NCBI GenBank assembly: GCA_023244975.1
Contig: JAHFLG010000054.1
Coordinates: forward strand, 1 to 6,320
Source: Candidatus Harrisonbacteria bacterium
Lineage (GTDB): Bacteria > Patescibacteriota > Minisyncoccia > UBA6257 > 1-14-0-10-44-23
Reading direction: 5' to 3'
DNA: 6,320 nucleotides
Shown here: in pieces, positions 1-5,560 of the stretch
Layout of the letters: every line of letters begins with the position of its first letter
Position numbering within the stretch: the first letter of the stretch is position 1
The notes under the pieces: model-generated
The model's input: the letters and a program-made list of their open reading frames with translations, nothing else
Database searches by the model: none
Told to the model about the DNA's origin: nothing
Program-made: the position numbers and the translations under genes

Positions 1-294
1 CTTTTCTTGTGAAATTTGATACCCCTTTGGGAGATCGGGATAAAAATAATGTTTGCGATCGAAAATAGAAATCATCGGAATCTCCGCGCCGAGGGCCATA
101 CCTATTTTTACCATCGATTCAATCGCGGCCTGATTTGCCACCGGCAACGTTCCCGGATGACCCATGCAAATTGGACACACGTTCTTGTTAGGAACTTTTT
201 CGTCTGGGTCATTTAAACACCCGCAGAACATCTTAGTCTTAGTCTTTAGCTCCGCATGTATCTCAAGTCCCATCACGGGAATATACGTTGGCAT
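1..294 (-). CDS. gatB: Asp-tRNA(Asn)/Glu-tRNA(Gln) amidotransferase subunit B, N-terminal part (runs off left edge)
   Basis: This is the first 98 residues of GatB; the rest lies beyond base 1. GatB is the tRNA-binding kinase subunit of the GatCAB complex, which converts Glu-tRNA(Gln) and Asp-tRNA(Asn) to the amidated forms in the cytoplasm. Visible family marks are the N-terminal VMGLEIHAELKTKTKMF block (residues 7-23, usually VIGLEVHVQL-K), a four-cysteine metal site at C24, C26, C40 and C43 (the last pair in VCPICMGHPG), LPVANQAAIE at 50-59, and YFYPDLPKGYQISQ near the cut end. The ATG at 292-294 is chosen because the conserved block begins six residues later. No Shine-Dalgarno sequence precedes it; the nearest upstream bases read TTATCCTCAT. 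A TATACT -10 box lies 14 nt upstream. The presence of GatB implies that the organism makes Gln-tRNA and/or Asn-tRNA indirectly. The partner genes gatA and gatC are not in the window. Confidence 0.95.
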   Translation of the reverse strand, partial: MPTYIPVMGLEIHAELKTKTKMFCGCLNDPDEKVPNKNVCPICMGHPGTLPVANQAAIESMVKIGMALGAEIPMISIFDRKHYFYPDLPKGYQISQEK

Positions 295-308
295 ATGAGG
301 ATAATTAC

Positions 309-337
309 AGTATACAAGAATCCGAGGTTCATGCCGA
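309..337 (-). promoter_or_regulatory. Putative promoter of gatB
   Basis: On the minus strand TATACT (309-314) is a 5/6 match to the -10 consensus. It is followed by 14 nt and then the gatB ATG, which gives a leader of about 7-9 nt. At 17-bp spacing the -35 position (332-337) reads TCGGCA, a 4/6 match to TTGACA, and lies inside the palindromic element 317-431. The -10 box is just outside that element, so the element may supply part of the promoter. Confidence 0.4.
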
Positions 338-431
338 GATGGCACCAGAATGGTTTTCTTACTGAAAACCTTCTTCTCGCTCGCGCCGCCGCGCTCCGCG
401 AAGTGCCCCTTCGGCACAAACCTCGGATTCT
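317..431. repeat. 115-bp palindromic element with terminal inverted repeats, MITE-like or structured RNA
   Basis: The ends, agaatccgaggtt (317-329) and aacctcggattct (419-431), are perfect 13-bp inverted repeats. Extended to 29 bp (317-345 against 403-431) they match at 24 positions. Inside are four local hairpins: 332-335 with 341-344, 352-358 with 364-370 (perfect 7 bp, 5-nt loop), a GC-rich imperfect stem across 373-403, and 403-407 with 413-417 (5 bp). The outer stem therefore closes a four-armed structure. The flanks carry a possible 3-bp duplication, aca at 314-316 and 432-434, which is too short to be strong evidence. The element begins at the tmk stop codon (430-432) and ends next to the gatB -10 box. 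It has no ORF of its own. It does not look like an intrinsic terminator, since no T-tract follows the stems in the direction of tmk transcription. Confidence 0.75.
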
Positions 432-1116
432 ACAACTTCTTTTGAACTATCTTCCAAATCTTTTCGGATATCTCCTCAACCGGCAGCAACTTCCCTTTTG
501 GCGCGCAATCGATGAGTATAAACTGCTTTGGAAAGTAACGAGCCATTTCGGTATAGGTCTCTTCGGCTTTTTTAAGATGACTCAAGCTGGACTCGTGCAG
601 GTCGCGCTTTTTACCCTTGGTATAAAACCGCTCCTTGCCTTGTTTCTGGTCAACGAGCTGCTGCGCCACCTTGGCCGGCACGCGCAGAATAATATTGATG
701 TTCGGTTTAGGAATTTCTAAAATGTTGTACTCGAGCTCCATGTCCCACATAAAATACTTGAGTCGTTCGTCGCCGCTGGCAATTTTCGCGCCCTGATGAC
801 CCATGTTTGAGCCGACATAGCGGTTGGCTAACACAACCTTGCCCTGACTGAGTGCTTTTTTAATATCTCCGGCGGCTTCAAAACGATCCAGAGCGTACAA
901 TAGCGAGGCCTTGCGCGGACTCACCTCTTTGATGCTGCCAAAGCGGCCCTGGAGATAGGCTTTTACAAAATCCGAAGAGCTCTTAAAATATTGCGGAAAA
1001 TCAAATTGTTCGAGCCTGCGCCCGGCCTTCTTAAGGCGCGCAGCCAGTAGCTGCGCCTGAGTCGCCTTGCCACTTCCATCCGTACCTTCAATAACAATAA
1101 AAATCCCTTGTTTCAT
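430..1116 (-). CDS. tmk: Thymidylate kinase (dTMP kinase)
   Basis: This 228-residue P-loop kinase phosphorylates dTMP to dTDP with ATP in the cytoplasm, a step in dTTP supply for DNA synthesis. Residues 5-20 hold the nucleotide-binding loop IFIVIEGTDGSGKATQ. LLYALDRFE (72-80) and NRYVGSNMGHQGAKI (98-112) are the dTMP-binding and DRY-equivalent segments. KGKKRDLHESSLSHL (167-181) is the lid-like region, and RDLHE resembles the KDIHE-type motif that I recall from one bacterial Tmk subgroup. The length is near the family norm of about 200-230. Two deviations are visible: Ala18 sits where Walker A usually has Ser or Thr after the lysine, and the DRY motif reads NRY. The gene lies 37 bp after rplK with its own extended -10. 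Its TAG stop is the only non-TAA stop in the window and touches the 115-bp palindromic element. A paralogous nucleotide kinase of the same fold is the only serious alternative. Confidence 0.92.
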   Translation of the reverse strand: MKQGIFIVIEGTDGSGKATQAQLLAARLKKAGRRLEQFDFPQYFKSSSDFVKAYLQGRFGSIKEVSPRKASLLYALDRFEAAGDIKKALSQGKVVLANRYVGSNMGHQGAKIASGDERLKYFMWDMELEYNILEIPKPNINIILRVPAKVAQQLVDQKQGKERFYTKGKKRDLHESSLSHLKKAEETYTEMARYFPKQFILIDCAPKGKLLPVEEISEKIWKIVQKKL

Positions 1117-1122
1117 CTGGTT

Positions 1123-1131
1123 AGTATACCA
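1123..1131 (-). promoter_or_regulatory. Extended -10 promoter element upstream of tmk, leaderless spacing
   Basis: The minus strand reads TGGTATACT (1123-1131), a TGn extended -10 with hexamer TATACT. Only six bases (AACCAG) separate it from the tmk ATG, so a start point 7 nt downstream would be the A of the ATG itself. The -35 position at 17-bp spacing reads CCATTA, which is weak, but extended -10 promoters tolerate this. There is no Shine-Dalgarno sequence. The promoter would let tmk be expressed apart from secE-nusG-rplK. Confidence 0.55.
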
Positions 1132-1153
1132 CCCAAGATAAAACTAATGGAAA

Positions 1154-1579
1154 TTATTCTTTGACCTCAATCCCCATGTTCTTGGCAGTGCCCATGATGA
1201 TGCGCATGGCCGCCTCTTCGTCAGTCGTGTTTAAGTCCACCATCTTCTGCTGGGCGATTTTGCGGACGTCAGCCTTGGTAACCTTACCAACTTTGGTGGT
1301 CAGCGGGTTGCCACTTCCCTTTTCAATACCAGCGGCCTTTTTGAGCAAGGCTGAAGCCGGCGGGGTCTTCATGATAAACGTAAAGCTGCGGTCTTCGTAG
1401 ATCGTAATAACGGCGGGGATAACGTCGCCGGTCATGTCCTTGGTTGCGGCGTTAAACTGCTTGCAGAAATCCATAATGTTAATACCCTGCGGACCGAGCG
1501 CGGTTCCAATAGGAGGCGCCGGGTTTGCCTTGCCTGCTTCGATTTGAATCTTGATTGTTGCTTTGACTGGTTTAGCCAT
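1154..1579 (-). CDS. rplK: 50S ribosomal protein L11
   Basis: This is 141 residues, the usual size of L11. L11 forms the GTPase-associated centre on 23S rRNA with L10/L7-L12 and takes part in elongation-factor binding and, where present, the stringent response. The N-terminal domain shows AKPVKATIKIQIEAGKANPA and then PPIGTALGPQGINIMDFCK (residues 22-40), the proline-rich region that binds thiostrepton in model species. The C-terminal RNA-binding domain includes KKAAGIEKGSGNPLTTKVGK and ends DEEAAMRIIMGTAKNMGIEV. The ATG at 1577-1579 is chosen because family members start MAKPV or MAKKV. The frame stays open upstream to 1672, but that part overlaps nusG and encodes nothing L11-like. The nusG TAA is separated from this ATG by one base and there is no Shine-Dalgarno sequence, so translation is probably coupled to nusG. 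rplA does not follow; tmk does. Confidence 0.98.
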   Translation of the reverse strand: MAKPVKATIKIQIEAGKANPAPPIGTALGPQGINIMDFCKQFNAATKDMTGDVIPAVITIYEDRSFTFIMKTPPASALLKKAAGIEKGSGNPLTTKVGKVTKADVRKIAQQKMVDLNTTDEEAAMRIIMGTAKNMGIEVKE

Positions 1580-1580
1580 A

Positions 1581-2144
1581 TTATAATTTTTGAACTTGTA
1601 ATGAATCCAACTCGACTGCGGTATCACGGCCGAAGATTGCGATAGTGACCTTGATAGTGCCATTTTTCTCATCTACCTGGGCTACCTTGGCCTCATAATC
1701 CTTAAACGGACCGTCCGTAATTTTTACCATATCTCCTACCTTTAAGTCCACTGCGAACTTTTTGTCGGCGCCTCCCATCTTTTGCATGAGGTCATCGACT
1801 TCTTTCTGCGAAAGCGGTAGCGGCGTGGTCGTGTCGCTTCCAACAAAGCCGGTCACCCGCGGGGTATTGCGCACCACGTACCAGCTGTCGTCGGTGAGAA
1901 TCATATCAACGAGTACGTAGCCGGGATAGATCTTTTCCTCAACCTCCTGACGCTTACCGTTTTTGATCTTAATCTTTTTTTCTTTCGGCACGATGACGGC
2001 AAAAATCTTGTCGCCCATTTCCAACGAGTCAACGCGCTGTTTCAGGTAGCGGCTCACGGCATCTTCATAGCCGGAGTAGGTGTGCACCGCGTACCAGTGA
2101 CGCTCCTTCGGGGTATCTTTTTTTACCTGCTTCGTTGCTTCCAT
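1581..2144 (-). CDS. nusG: Transcription termination/antitermination factor NusG
   Basis: This is a 187-residue NusG, close to the usual 175-190. NusG binds the RNA polymerase clamp, raises elongation processivity, and links transcription to Rho or to the ribosome. The NGN domain spans about residues 15-122, with WYAVHTYSGYED (17-28), the hydrophobic core KIYPGYVLVDM (71-81) and VRNTPRVTGFVG (91-102). The KOW domain spans about 132-187: LKVGDMVKITDGPFKDYEAK, a central DEKNGTIKV turn and the closing FGRDTAVELD. The first 14 residues are a charged tail. It starts 7 bp after secE and ends 1 bp before rplK, the classic secE-nusG-rplK order. No Shine-Dalgarno sequence is present. A TTTAAT hexamer lies 6 nt before the ATG but overlaps the secE stop, so an internal promoter there is uncertain. 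Confidence 0.98.
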   Translation of the reverse strand: MEATKQVKKDTPKERHWYAVHTYSGYEDAVSRYLKQRVDSLEMGDKIFAVIVPKEKKIKIKNGKRQEVEEKIYPGYVLVDMILTDDSWYVVRNTPRVTGFVGSDTTTPLPLSQKEVDDLMQKMGGADKKFAVDLKVGDMVKITDGPFKDYEAKVAQVDEKNGTIKVTIAIFGRDTAVELDSLQVQKL

Positions 2145-2151
2145 AGTGTTA

Positions 2152-2337
2152 TTAAACTAGTACCTGACCTAAAAGATACGTAAAGATATAGTCAAAGATA
2201 CCCAAAAATACTGCCAAAGCAAGCGAAAGTCCGATAACAATGAGGGTCAACTGGCGCGTTTCAATAAACGTAGGCCATTTGATGGCCTTAAATTCACTCC
2301 GCGCACCCGCGAAATATGCCTGTATCCGTGCAACCAT
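2152..2337 (-). CDS. secE: Preprotein translocase subunit SecE
   Basis: This is the 61-residue single-helix form of SecE typical of most bacteria (the E. coli protein has three helices). SecE clamps the two halves of SecY in the plasma-membrane translocon. Residues 3-18 form an amphipathic surface helix (ARIQAYFAGARSEFKA). KAIKWPTFIET (17-27) holds the conserved Trp21-Pro22 turn and Glu26, and about residues 29-50 are the transmembrane helix. It heads the secE-nusG-rplK unit and has its own strong promoter. The ATG at 2335-2337 leaves 27 bp to the upstream stop. TTCTCCTA between the -10 and the ATG contains no Shine-Dalgarno match, and the expected transcription start lies within about 3 nt of the start codon. 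Confidence 0.95.
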   Translation of the reverse strand: MVARIQAYFAGARSEFKAIKWPTFIETRQLTLIVIGLSLALAVFLGIFDYIFTYLLGQVLV

Positions 2338-2346
2338 AATAGGAGA

Positions 2347-2375
2347 ATAATAGACGAACCGAGCTTATTTGTCAA
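2347..2375 (-). promoter_or_regulatory. Strong promoter of secE-nusG-rplK
   Basis: The minus strand has TTGACA (2370-2375, perfect -35), a 17-bp spacer, and TATTAT (2347-2352, 5/6 to the -10 consensus). The -35 lies within the last codons of the upstream gene and that gene's TAA falls in the spacer. A start 7 nt after the -10 is A2340, three bases before the secE ATG, so the mRNA would be leaderless or nearly so. This is the best-matching minus-strand promoter in the window. Confidence 0.75.
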
Positions 2376-3432
2376 AATCACCATCAATTATCTGTAGTTT
2401 TCCGGGTTTTGCAACATTTATAATTCTTCCATTCGATGAAACCGTGCCATTTTTTGACTCAAACTGAGTATCAGAATCTGGGATGACTGAACCGTCTTCA
2501 TGGATAGTAAAGACCCCTCCTTGCAAAGTACCGCCAATTCTCATTCTTAAAAAAACTTTATCTCCGCCAAGTAACTGGAGGTCTTCGGCAAGAACCTTAA
2601 CTTTGACTTTTGAGAAATGGCCGTCTCCTTTCGGCACATACTTATTAACCTCCCCTGTTCCATTGACGACATAAAATGACCCGTCGGGAGTCGGCACAAA
2701 TTTACGGACGCCTTGATTGTTAAAAGTTTCTACGGCATACGTCACGGTTTTCCCATCTGGCCTAATATCCAGTACTGATATTTTAAAATGCTCATTGATC
2801 ACAAATCGTCCATCTGACAGAATATCGATCTTGTCGATATTTCGAAACTCACGTGCAGTCAAATCGCGCATACTGTGAATCGACCGTTCAAAAGTACCAT
2901 CCGCACGCTGAGAGAAAAAATTTAATCCTTCGCGGCCAGCAACCACAATGATTCCCTCGCCGTATCTACGGACAAATAGTGGCCGGTCTGGTATAGAAGT
3001 TGTCCTTGGGGGAGGCGTTTCATATAGGCCAATGAACTGAGTTTTAAATGAACCATCGGGCTGGGGTACAAAGCGGTTTATCTCCTGACCCCTCGGGGTA
3101 CCGCTAGCCGAAAGCATACTACCATCCTCAAGTAACTCAAAGGTATCTTTTCCGTACTGCCCCTTGGCAACTTCCTTCCCTTCAAAGCCAGTTTTATCAG
3201 CTTTGAGGGCGTAACTATACAAACGATAGGCAGAGCTGGCGTAGGTATCTATACTGGCAATTCTGCCTCGTGCCGTTACCGAAAAAACACTTGTCGGCGT
3301 AATAGTATCTGGAACTGGTATAGTTGCCGTGAGATGATAATGGGATTTTTCGGGAATACTAACTTCTTCCTCGCGAGGAATTATCGATGATTCAATTTCC
3401 TGACCCGGCAGCGGCATTCGTGGATCAGTCAT
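2365..3432 (-). CDS. Hypothetical protein with repeated DG turns, possible beta-propeller
   Basis: I do not recognise this 355-residue protein. It has no signal peptide and no membrane segment, so it is probably cytoplasmic. After a Pro/Glu-rich N-terminus (about 1-45) it is predicted to be almost all beta strand, with a recurring pattern of two or three aliphatic/aromatic residues, Asp-Gly turn, then Ser/Thr/Arg/His and an aromatic or aliphatic residue. The Asp-Gly pairs are at residues 103, 126, 178, 207, 226, 250, 270 and 313, spaced about 19-29 or roughly double that. FVPQPDGSF (121-129), FVPTPDGSF (245-253) and YVPKGDGHF (265-273) are near-copies. This fits a propeller fold with two turns per blade; the function is unknown. 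It starts 6 bp after gyrB and ends 27 bp before secE, so it may be cotranscribed with gyrB, although a TATAAT lies just upstream. A recently acquired or lineage-specific gene in an otherwise conserved stretch is possible. Confidence 0.8.
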   Translation of the reverse strand: MTDPRMPLPGQEIESSIIPREEEVSIPEKSHYHLTATIPVPDTITPTSVFSVTARGRIASIDTYASSAYRLYSYALKADKTGFEGKEVAKGQYGKDTFELLEDGSMLSASGTPRGQEINRFVPQPDGSFKTQFIGLYETPPPRTTSIPDRPLFVRRYGEGIIVVAGREGLNFFSQRADGTFERSIHSMRDLTAREFRNIDKIDILSDGRFVINEHFKISVLDIRPDGKTVTYAVETFNNQGVRKFVPTPDGSFYVVNGTGEVNKYVPKGDGHFSKVKVKVLAEDLQLLGGDKVFLRMRIGGTLQGGVFTIHEDGSVIPDSDTQFESKNGTVSSNGRIINVAKPGKLQIIDGDFDK

Positions 3433-3437
3433 ACTAG

Positions 3438-3443
3438 ATTATA
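3438..3443 (-). promoter_or_regulatory. Possible -10 box upstream of the hypothetical gene
   Basis: A perfect TATAAT on the minus strand overlaps the gyrB stop codon and is followed by five bases (CTAGT) and the ATG at 3432. The spacing suits a leaderless transcript. At 17-bp spacing the -35 position reads TCTTTC, a poor match, and the AT-rich end of gyrB could give this hexamer by chance. Confidence 0.3.
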
Positions 3444-5493
3444 TATCCAAATTCTTTACCGAAAGAGCGTGGCTTTGGATGAACTTAGCGCGCGGCGGAA
3501 CCTCAGAGCCCATTAGGATGTCGAACATCTTGTCGGCCTCTTTTGCATCGGCCACAACGATTTGTTTGAGCTTGCGGTTGGCCGGGTTCATGGTGGTATC
3601 GCCGAGCTGGTCGGCATTCATTTCACCCAAACCTTTAAAGCGCTGAATCTTGATACCTTTGATATTGTCACCCTCGATGGCCGACTCGGAGCCAGCATCC
3701 GTATCAGCGGCGGCTGGTAATTGCGAAGCGCTTCTGGAACCCTCCTGCGCTGAGCGTTTGCCAGCCGCCGCGAGTTTCAACGCCTGGAGCTCTTTGATAA
3801 CTTTTTCTTTTTCCTGTTCGCGGTAGGCGTAGCGAACTTCTTTGCCTTTACTGATCATGTACAGCGGCGGAACCGCGGCGTAGATGTGACCATTTTTAAT
3901 GAGCTCCGGGAAGTAACGATAGAACAAAGTCAAAAACAACGTACGGATATGGCTGCCGTCTACGTCGGCGTCGGCCATAATAATAATTTTGTGATAACGC
4001 AGCTTGGTCAGGTCAAAGCTCTCGGCAATGGCAGTACCCAAGGCAATAACCATGGATTTAATTTCTTTGTTGAGCAGCATCTTGTCGATACGGCTTTTTT
4101 CCACATTTAAAATCTTTCCTTTCACCGGCAAGATGGCCTGAGTGCGCCGATCGCGGCCCTGCTTACTCGAGCCTCCGGCGGAATCTCCCTCCACAAGAAA
4201 GAGTTCGCACTCGGCTGGGTCACGACTAGAGCAGTCGGCCAGTTTTCCGGGAAGCGTCAGTCCGTCGAGCACGCCTTTGCGCAACACGGTTTCGCGCGCA
4301 GCCTTGGCAGCTTTGCGAGCTTTGGCGGCGAGCATACATTTTTCAACAATCTTGCCGGCATCGCGCGAGTTGCGCTCCATAAAGTTTTTGAGCGCCTCGG
4401 CCGTAACCGCTTCAACGGCAGTGCGAGCCTCCGGTGAGCCAAGCCGATTTTTAGTCTGACCTTCAAACTGGGGATCGCGCAGCTTTACTGAAACAACAGC
4501 CACTAAGCCCTCGCGCATATCTTCGCCAGTCAAATTTTCATCCTTATCTTTAATATAGCTATTGGCTCGGGCAAAATCATTGAGTGTACGAGTCAGCGCC
4601 GTGCGGAAACCGGTCAGGTGCATGCCGCCGTCCGGCGTATAAATATTGTTAGCAAAGCTCAGCTCCTGAGTCTCAATCTCATTGTTATAAATGAAGGCCG
4701 CCTCAACTGCCACGCCTTCAACGATTTTTTCAACATAGAACGGCTCCTCTTGCAATTTCTTGTCGGTGTCGTTCAAATACTTAATAAATGAAAGCAGGCC
4801 ACCATCAAAATAGAAGCCGTGGTAGTAAGCCGGAGTCTCGCGGTGGTCAATCAGCTCAATGCGAATACCTTTAGTTAAAAAGGCCTGGCGACGCAAAAAC
4901 TCGGTAATATATTTGCGGTCAAACTGGATCTTTTGGGTAAAAATAACCGGATCCGGCTCAAAGGTAATAGTTGTGCCAGTGCGCTTACTCGAACCAATCT
5001 TTTTCACCTTACCCTGCGGCTTACCCTGCTTATACTCCTGCTCAAATATGCCACCGTCGATATGAACCTCGGCGCGCAGATAACTTGAAAGCGCATTGAC
5101 GACGGAGACACCGACGCCGTGCAGACCGCCAGAAACTTTGTAAGCCTCGCCGCCGAATTTTCCTCCGGCGTGAAGAACTGTCAGCACCGTTTCGAGCGTG
5201 CTCTTTTTTGTCTGCTTGTGGATCTCAACCGGAATGCCGCGACCGTCGTCGCTAATAGAAACTTTATTGTCCGCCAGAATTTCCACGACAATATGCTTGG
5301 CATGTCCGGCCATAGCCTCGTCAATTGAGTTGTCGACAACTTCTTTAATCAGGTGGTGCAAACCGGCGGTGTCGGTCGTACCAATATACATACCGGGGCG
5401 CTTGCGGACGGGCTCGAGCCCCTCCAGCACCATGATATCTTTTGCTCCGTAACTCGCTACTTTCGGTGTCTTTTCGTCTTCTTTTTTAGCCAT
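3439..5493 (-). CDS. gyrB: DNA gyrase subunit B (type IIA topoisomerase ATPase/TOPRIM subunit)
   Basis: GyrB hydrolyses ATP and, with GyrA, introduces negative supercoils. The GHKL ATPase domain (about 1-230) shows RKRPGMYIGTT (31-40), EVVDNSIDEA (51-60, with E51 equivalent to the catalytic Glu and N55 the Mg ligand), DDGRGIP (82-88) and GGLHGVGVSVVNALS (122-136). The transducer has the QTK loop at 346-348. The TOPRIM domain has LFLVEGDSAGGSS (431-443, E435) and the DADVD acidic triad at D508, D510 and D512. The tail has RFKGLGEMN and ends KNLDI. At 684 residues it is longer than the short form of about 640. The excess is a low-complexity stretch, roughly 572-610, that coincides with a DNA palindrome. 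The usual LWETTM reads LGDTTM (Gly631 for Trp). ParE is the alternative; overall style and length favour GyrB, but gyrA is not in view. The start at 5491-5493 places the conserved VLEGLEPVRKRPG block at residue 22, as expected. Confidence 0.95.
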   Translation of the reverse strand: MAKKEDEKTPKVASYGAKDIMVLEGLEPVRKRPGMYIGTTDTAGLHHLIKEVVDNSIDEAMAGHAKHIVVEILADNKVSISDDGRGIPVEIHKQTKKSTLETVLTVLHAGGKFGGEAYKVSGGLHGVGVSVVNALSSYLRAEVHIDGGIFEQEYKQGKPQGKVKKIGSSKRTGTTITFEPDPVIFTQKIQFDRKYITEFLRRQAFLTKGIRIELIDHRETPAYYHGFYFDGGLLSFIKYLNDTDKKLQEEPFYVEKIVEGVAVEAAFIYNNEIETQELSFANNIYTPDGGMHLTGFRTALTRTLNDFARANSYIKDKDENLTGEDMREGLVAVVSVKLRDPQFEGQTKNRLGSPEARTAVEAVTAEALKNFMERNSRDAGKIVEKCMLAAKARKAAKAARETVLRKGVLDGLTLPGKLADCSSRDPAECELFLVEGDSAGGSSKQGRDRRTQAILPVKGKILNVEKSRIDKMLLNKEIKSMVIALGTAIAESFDLTKLRYHKIIIMADADVDGSHIRTLFLTLFYRYFPELIKNGHIYAAVPPLYMISKGKEVRYAYREQEKEKVIKELQALKLAAAGKRSAQEGSRSASQLPAAADTDAGSESAIEGDNIKGIKIQRFKGLGEMNADQLGDTTMNPANRKLKQIVVADAKEADKMFDILMGSEVPPRAKFIQSHALSVKNLDI
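3707..3771. repeat. 65-bp inverted-repeat element embedded in gyrB
   Basis: gcggcggctgg (3707-3717) and ccagccgccgc (3761-3771) are perfect 11-bp inverted repeats separated by 43 bp. That interval holds an 8-bp palindrome, aagcgctt (3726-3733). The element is translated in gyrB as residues about 575-596, running from AAAGKRSAQ to SQLPAAA. This is the low-complexity linker that most GyrB proteins lack. The reading frame is intact. Resemblance to palindromic elements inserted in frame in protein genes (as described for Rickettsia) is by analogy only. Confidence 0.6.
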
Positions 5494-5508
5494 ATAAAAT
5501 AAAAAATG

Positions 5509-5514
5509 TCACCT
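5509..5514 (-). promoter_or_regulatory. Weak ribosome binding site of gyrB
   Basis: AGGTGA on the minus strand resembles a Shine-Dalgarno sequence but lies 15 nt from the ATG, further than the usual 5-9. The intervening bases are almost all A and T. It is the only SD-like sequence before a start codon in this window. Confidence 0.4.
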
Positions 5515-5521
5515 GTGGACT

Positions 5522-5547
5522 GGTTAAATTATAGCAAATTTTTAACC
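5522..5547. repeat. Inverted repeat flanking the gyrB -10 box
   Basis: ggttaaa (5522-5528) and tttaacc (5541-5547) are perfect 7-bp inverted repeats, 12 bp apart, placed around the extended -10 of the gyrB promoter. The arrangement would suit an operator bound by a dimeric repressor, or a cruciform that responds to supercoiling. AT-richness makes chance a real alternative. Confidence 0.35.
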
Positions 5548-5556
5548 CAAAAACAA
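5528..5556 (-). promoter_or_regulatory. Promoter of gyrB
   Basis: TTGTTT (5551-5556) is followed by a 17-bp spacer and a perfect TATAAT (5528-5533) preceded by TGC, an extended -10. The start is expected near 5521, which gives a leader of about 28 nt. It lies wholly in the 67-bp gap after the LTD gene stop, so gyrB need not depend on upstream transcription. No intrinsic terminator for the LTD gene is visible in this gap. Confidence 0.7.
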
Positions 5557-5560
5557 GCTC

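Noticed and set aside
317..431. tRNA gene, because of the cloverleaf-like fold
   Set aside because: There is no T-loop or anticodon-arm consensus, the outer stem is 13 bp rather than 7, and there are four inner arms.
317..431. Intrinsic terminator of tmk
   Set aside because: No run of T follows any of the stems on the minus strand.
256..720. Plus-strand ORF of 154 residues
   Set aside because: It lies antisense to tmk, gatB and the palindromic element, has no recognisable domain, and tmk in the other strand is convincing.
1580..1672. Longer 172-residue version of rplK starting inside nusG
   Set aside because: The extra 31 residues are nusG sequence in another frame and do not resemble L11; MAKPVKATIKI at 1579 is the family start.
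4142..4459. Plus-strand ORF of 105 residues, and minus-strand ORF at 4257-4466
   Set aside because: Both are shadows of gyrB codons encoding invariant GyrB motifs.
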